Origin: Clostridiaceae bacterium
GTDB lineage: Bacteria > Bacillota_A > Clostridia > Acetivibrionales > Acetivibrionaceae
Direction of reading: 5' to 3'
Assembly (NCBI GenBank): GCA_012513545.1
Contig: JAAZCB010000591.1
Span: 1-7,343 of the forward strand
DNA: 7,343 bases
The position numbers and the translations under genes were made by a program. This document shows, piece by piece, positions 3,422 to 7,343 of the stretch; position 1 is the stretch's first letter, and every line of letters starts with the position of its first letter. A model generated the notes under the pieces. That model saw only the letters and a list, made by a program, of their open reading frames with translations. It did no database searches and had not been told where the DNA came from.

Positions 3422-6400
3422 ATGAATAAACGCTTTAACACTTTACTAGTGCTTTTGTTGTGCATTTCTTTGACAATCCAACTTCTACAGTCATTCGCAT
3501 TTGGAGAGACAACAGAACAAGAAAAACTTTACACCGACTTGAATGGACATTGGGCAGAAGAAACAATAAGAGGAATGATTAAAAAAGGTTACATCAAAGG
3601 TGAACTATCGGAAGGCAGTTTTAGAATCAACCCTGACAGACAAATAACCAGAGCGGAATTTGTGGCAGTAATGACAAATGTGAAGCCATATGAAACTATT
3701 GCAGGAAGTATTGTACGTTTTAATGACGTAGAGCCCGGTTCATGGTATTATGACGCAATTGAAAAAGCCAGCAGCAATGGTCTTATTCATGGATATTTAA
3801 ACGGTTCCTTCGGTCCCGGCCGCTTTATAACAAGAGCTGAAGCGGCAGCCGTCATCACCAATTCCGAAAAACTCAACTCAACAAACAATCAAATTAACGA
3901 AGCAGAACTGAAATTCAGTGATACGGATAAAAGCAGCTGGTATTACAGCAGCGTAATACTTTGCAGGCTTTTTGGCATAATAAACGGTTATCCCGATGGA
4001 AGTTTCCGCCCTCAAAACAATATTACAAGGGCAGAAGCTTTTGTTATGATTAATAATAGTCTCAACAAAAAAGGAATTGAAACTCCGAAACCGGCCACAA
4101 CTCCAACTCCCACTGCAACTGCAATAGAAGAGCCGGTTGTAGATATTCCCGACAGCAGCGCAGGCAGCTCCGGTGTCACAATTATATCAAAACGTCCTAA
4201 GAGTACCACGCCGCCATCAACAAAATCACCTTCGCCAATACCTACGCAGACCCCGACTCCGACACCAACGCAAAAACCTTCAGAGCCTACAACCAAACCT
4301 ACTCAGAAACCTTTGCAGTCTCCCACTCCAATACCCACTTCCACACCCACACCAAAACCTGCATCACCTCCGCCGACTGAAGAAGAAAGAGCAGTCAACC
4401 TGACAGGTTTTGAGATTTTAAATAACAGTGTTTTATTGGCTGTAAACGAAGAATATACTCTTATGACTGACTTTGAGCCTTTTGCTGCTACCAACAAGGA
4501 AGTGGCATGGAGCTCGGAAGACCCGTCAATTGTATCGGTAGACACAAGCGGAAAAATAACCGCCATATCGGAAGGAACAACAAATATTATAGGAAGAACC
4601 CGGGACGGTAATTTTGAAGACAGTTGCAAGGTTACTGTGGAAACCGATGAGATAGTTATTGAAAGCATTGATGTTGACAAGCAAATGCTCGAACCTGATG
4701 AAACAGCAAATATAAGTGTTTGGGCATACAGTAAGATCAACAGCAGCTTAAATTTCAACGTCGAAGCTGAAAAAGGAACTGTTACATCTTCCGTTTATGA
4801 AAGCGTTTATAAAAGCTTATACAGGTTTAGTTGGAAAGCGCCTGATATTCAGGGTTTATTTTCTCTAAACCTTACTATTACTGATGAACAGGAAAAAAGT
4901 CTTGAGAGGGAATTGAAGTTTTCAGTAGGATTATACTATGACTCAATTGATCTGGACAGGCACCTTCCCCCTTTACAGGATTTTGACAATGACGGGTTAA
5001 GTAATGCGGAAGAGTTGTCTTTGGGCACTAACCCCAGGAGTAAAGACACCGATGAAGACGGTATAAATGATTATGATGAAATCAATATTTATAAAACAAG
5101 TCCTGTAAAAAAGGATTCCGATGGGGATGAAATAGACGACGGTGCGGAAATTATACTTGGGACAAACCCACTTGTACCGGATGAGCAGCAGATCTTTGAA
5201 ATCAACAAGCACTATGGCAGCGCTGGTATTCTAATCCGGGGATATGGGAATAATGCGCTCTCGAACTTTGGAAAGTGCGACAATAAACTGTTTAATTCCT
5301 ACAAAGGTCTAATAGGCGACCCATACGAACTGGATACTCCCGAATCAATACAGGGTGCAATAATAAGCATCGGATATAACAAGACGGAACTTGAGAAATA
5401 CGGTATTGAGGAAAAAGACTTGATAATATATACCTACAGATATGAGACCGGCAAAATTGAAAAGCTGTCGGATATACATATTGATAAGGAAAACAGATGT
5501 GTTACAGCAAAAACAGGCTCGTGCAGCAGCGGGAAAACAGTATTCCTTATGGGAACTGATGCCCTGGTCAATAGTGAAATAGGCAACTTCAGCATTGTGT
5601 TTGCATTGGATATGTCTGAGAATATGAAAGATATCGATGAAGAATGCATGTGGAAAGAGTCCTTGATAACTCTGGTCGATACAGTAAGCAAAGATAGTAA
5701 AATGTCAGTAGTTCAATCGGTATACAACAACATATCAAACAATGTTGAACTTGTAGAAGAAATGACAACCGACAAAATCATTATAAGGTATGGAATTGAA
5801 GACCTGGGATTCAAACCGTCTCCCGGATATATCAATCCATCAAACATGTTCGACAAAGCCTTTGATATCCTTCTGTCCGAAGAGGGAAATAAAGGGAGAA
5901 TTGTTTTTGCAGTACTGGCAGACTGCACAGATGAGGAGTATGAAGTATTGGCAGAAAAGCTTGCCTTTGCAAAAGCAAACAACATTACAGTTAATATAAT
6001 AACAACATCGCAAGACTTCGAAGCTATAGAAAAGATGGAGCATTTGGCCCAAATAGTTAATGGCCACTTTATACCAATACCTTCACAGAATGTTACCGCA
6101 CTATGTATTTCAGATCCGGTTCGCGACATAAAAGAACTGAACAATAAAATAACTATGAACAACCCGGAAAGCATAGTAGCATCCAATTCGATAAATGCTT
6201 TATACCGGGCTTATGCAGCTGCATCAACTCTAACAATATCATCACCTTTAGTTACACTAAACGGTTTTGATTTTTCAAAGCATACGTTTTCAATGCAAAA
6301 CAAGGCAAACAATACATATACTGCTAGTGCGCACTGTGCGGGAATAGCTATGTGCGCACAGATGAGCTTTCTCGGTCTGCTACCTTCATTTGTTGAGTTA

Positions 6401-7343
6401 TCGGACAGTGATAAGAAGTCGGACAAGGGTAATGACGATTTTGATTATGGTAATGCTGACATAGCATACGACTTGCTCCCTGGTCTGGAGTTTGAGAGTA
6501 TACTGGACAAAAACATCAACGTTTTGACAGAAACCACAGAGGTTAACAAAATGTTTGATTATTGGTGGATAAGGGCAAATTTTGACCTTGACTCCTATGA
6601 TGACTCATATATTAATAAAACCTCCTTTTGGTCCGACAACTATTTATCTACAAAATTCGTTAACACTATGTGCAGTTCAATAGATTCCGGCTGCCCGATT
6701 TACTTTAGCATTGGAAACAACTACGACACGGGAAAAAATCAGTTGTTGGTTCTTCCAGTATTAGAAGGACATTATCACGCCATAATGGGTTACAATTATC
6801 AGAAAACCTATGACGACAGAGAGCTTTGCAAGGTTGAAATCGGGGTATATGATTGCAATTGGCCTGGCGATACAGGAAGAAAGCTTATTCTCACCAGAAA
6901 CAAGAACAGATCTGGGAAATACAAGGATGAGTGGGAGTATGAATACGTTTTTCAAAATCCGAACAGTATTTATACAAGCAAAGATGATTTTCAAAACGGC
7001 AATGTCACTAAAAGAAAAATTGAGTTCTTTGATATGGAATTATACAAGCAAATGTTGTTGAAATACTTTTCAGAAGACCAGAAATGCAAAGTTAAATTTA
7101 AGGAGGATTATAAAGGAACCGAACTGGTCATTAAACTTCCCAAGGATAAGGTTAACGACTTGAAGATATATGATAAAGTTAACAATATAAAAACAAGTAA
7201 TGTATATGAAGCTAATAATAAGGGCGATTTCAAAAAGACAGAAGTTCAATCCGGTGACTTTACCGAAATAACTCTGAAATCTGACAAATACTACCATCAG
7301 CTTGTTGTGGCAATCGGTTCAGAGTTTGTTGAGAATGAAATTG
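3422..7343 (+). CDS. S-layer-anchored multidomain surface protein with VWA-like and putative cysteine peptidase domains (3' partial)
   Basis: The frame is open from the ATG to the window edge (1307 complete codons, no stop), so the C-terminus is missing. Parts in order: signal peptide 1-26 (MNKR, hydrophobic core, likely cut after SFA); three SLH domains at 38-84, 99-145 and 164-210, each ending in the ITRAE motif that binds pyruvylated secondary cell-wall polymer; Pro/Thr-rich linker 220-323; BIg2 Ig-like domain 326-407 (WSSEDPSIVSVD, then GKITAISEGTTNI); a second beta-rich segment about 411-505; three DxDxDG calcium loops of thrombospondin-3 type (520-531, 542-553, 565-576, the third with E for G); an unassigned beta-rich domain about 590-715; a VWA-like domain about 722-890 with an incomplete metal site (D730, S732, D834); and a segment with papain-like motifs HCAGIA (C972), HAIMGY (H1119) and VYDCNWPGD (D1144/N1146). 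A further beta-rich region follows. It is very likely exported and held on the cell wall as an adhesin and/or protease. Domain order and export are well supported; catalysis is inferred from motifs. Confidence 0.9.
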   Translation, partial: MNKRFNTLLVLLLCISLTIQLLQSFAFGETTEQEKLYTDLNGHWAEETIRGMIKKGYIKGELSEGSFRINPDRQITRAEFVAVMTNVKPYETIAGSIVRFNDVEPGSWYYDAIEKASSNGLIHGYLNGSFGPGRFITRAEAAAVITNSEKLNSTNNQINEAELKFSDTDKSSWYYSSVILCRLFGIINGYPDGSFRPQNNITRAEAFVMINNSLNKKGIETPKPATTPTPTATAIEEPVVDIPDSSAGSSGVTIISKRPKSTTPPSTKSPSPIPTQTPTPTPTQKPSEPTTKPTQKPLQSPTPIPTSTPTPKPASPPPTEEERAVNLTGFEILNNSVLLAVNEEYTLMTDFEPFAATNKEVAWSSEDPSIVSVDTSGKITAISEGTTNIIGRTRDGNFEDSCKVTVETDEIVIESIDVDKQMLEPDETANISVWAYSKINSSLNFNVEAEKGTVTSSVYESVYKSLYRFSWKAPDIQGLFSLNLTITDEQEKSLERELKFSVGLYYDSIDLDRHLPPLQDFDNDGLSNAEELSLGTNPRSKDTDEDGINDYDEINIYKTSPVKKDSDGDEIDDGAEIILGTNPLVPDEQQIFEINKHYGSAGILIRGYGNNALSNFGKCDNKLFNSYKGLIGDPYELDTPESIQGAIISIGYNKTELEKYGIEEKDLIIYTYRYETGKIEKLSDIHIDKENRCVTAKTGSCSSGKTVFLMGTDALVNSEIGNFSIVFALDMSENMKDIDEECMWKESLITLVDTVSKDSKMSVVQSVYNNISNNVELVEEMTTDKIIIRYGIEDLGFKPSPGYINPSNMFDKAFDILLSEEGNKGRIVFAVLADCTDEEYEVLAEKLAFAKANNITVNIITTSQDFEAIEKMEHLAQIVNGHFIPIPSQNVTALCISDPVRDIKELNNKITMNNPESIVASNSINALYRAYAAASTLTISSPLVTLNGFDFSKHTFSMQNKANNTYTASAHCAGIAMCAQMSFLGLLPSFVELSDSDKKSDKGNDDFDYGNADIAYDLLPGLEFESILDKNINVLTETTEVNKMFDYWWIRANFDLDSYDDSYINKTSFWSDNYLSTKFVNTMCSSIDSGCPIYFSIGNNYDTGKNQLLVLPVLEGHYHAIMGYNYQKTYDDRELCKVEIGVYDCNWPGDTGRKLILTRNKNRSGKYKDEWEYEYVFQNPNSIYTSKDDFQNGNVTKRKIEFFDMELYKQMLLKYFSEDQKCKVKFKEDYKGTELVIKLPKDKVNDLKIYDKVNNIKTSNVYEANNKGDFKKTEVQSGDFTEITLKSDKYYHQLVVAIGSEFVENEI

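Noticed and set aside
3422..3499. Lipoprotein signal at C14 of the surface protein
   Set aside because: The cysteine lies in the middle of the hydrophobic core without a lipobox before it at the right place; a standard signal peptidase I site after SFA (24-26) fits better.
4012..4758. Two minus-strand frames and one plus-strand frame over the Pro/Thr linker and Ig-like region
   Set aside because: The Val/Gly-rich and Gln/Leu/Arg-rich translations come from reading repetitive Pro/Thr codons in other frames. The continuous plus-strand frame has SLH and Ig domains and explains the region.
5434..6426. Several minus-strand frames of 71-157 codons and a 69-codon plus-strand frame
   Set aside because: All lie wholly within the surface protein gene, lack start signals and show no domain features.
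1..7343. CRISPR arrays, tRNA or rRNA genes, intact insertion sequences
   Set aside because: No regularly spaced direct repeats, cloverleaf sequences, rRNA-like blocks or transposase frames were seen on either strand.

Overview
The window looks like chromosomal DNA of a low-GC Gram-positive anaerobe of the Clostridia. Evidence for this is the AT-rich base use, strong GGAGG-type ribosome binding sites, a polyferredoxin-type membrane protein, and a large secreted protein with three S-layer homology (SLH) domains and a Pro/Thr-rich linker. That linker style is common in cellulolytic clostridia such as the Acetivibrio/Ruminiclostridium group. The genus is an inference; no rRNA or other marker gene is present.

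Layout from left to right. A minus-strand gene (32-790) encodes a NapH/YccM-like membrane protein with two 4Fe-4S ferredoxin clusters. It has a clear promoter whose -10 region is covered by a 14-bp dyad. A 526-bp gap (791-1316) has no convincing gene. It holds that promoter, an orphan terminator-like hairpin, a degenerate REP-like repeat and the promoter of the next operon. The plus-strand operon 1317-2823 has two genes: a small PII-like protein, then a CPA2-family cation:proton antiporter that has only the membrane domain. A minus-strand gene for a 71-residue four-cysteine protein (2920-3135) converges on this operon. Its stop codon lies inside a REP-like hairpin that also has the form of a minus-strand terminator. 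Divergent promoters, with a perfect dyad on the minus-strand one, separate it from the last gene.

The last gene (3422 to the right edge, at least 1307 residues, 3' end outside the window) fills more than half of the window. It encodes a secreted, S-layer-anchored protein with this order of parts: signal peptide, three SLH domains, Pro/Thr linker, bacterial Ig-like (BIg2) domain, a second beta-rich segment, three thrombospondin-3-like calcium loops, an unassigned beta-rich domain, a von Willebrand A-like domain with a degenerate metal site, and a segment with the Cys, His and Asp/Asn motifs of a papain-like peptidase. This multidomain surface protein is the most interesting object here. The PII-like/antiporter pair comes second, because the small protein may replace the cytosolic regulatory domain that the antiporter lacks.

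The four transcription units appear independent. Nothing in the sequence links the iron-sulfur protein, the antiporter operon and the surface protein into one pathway.
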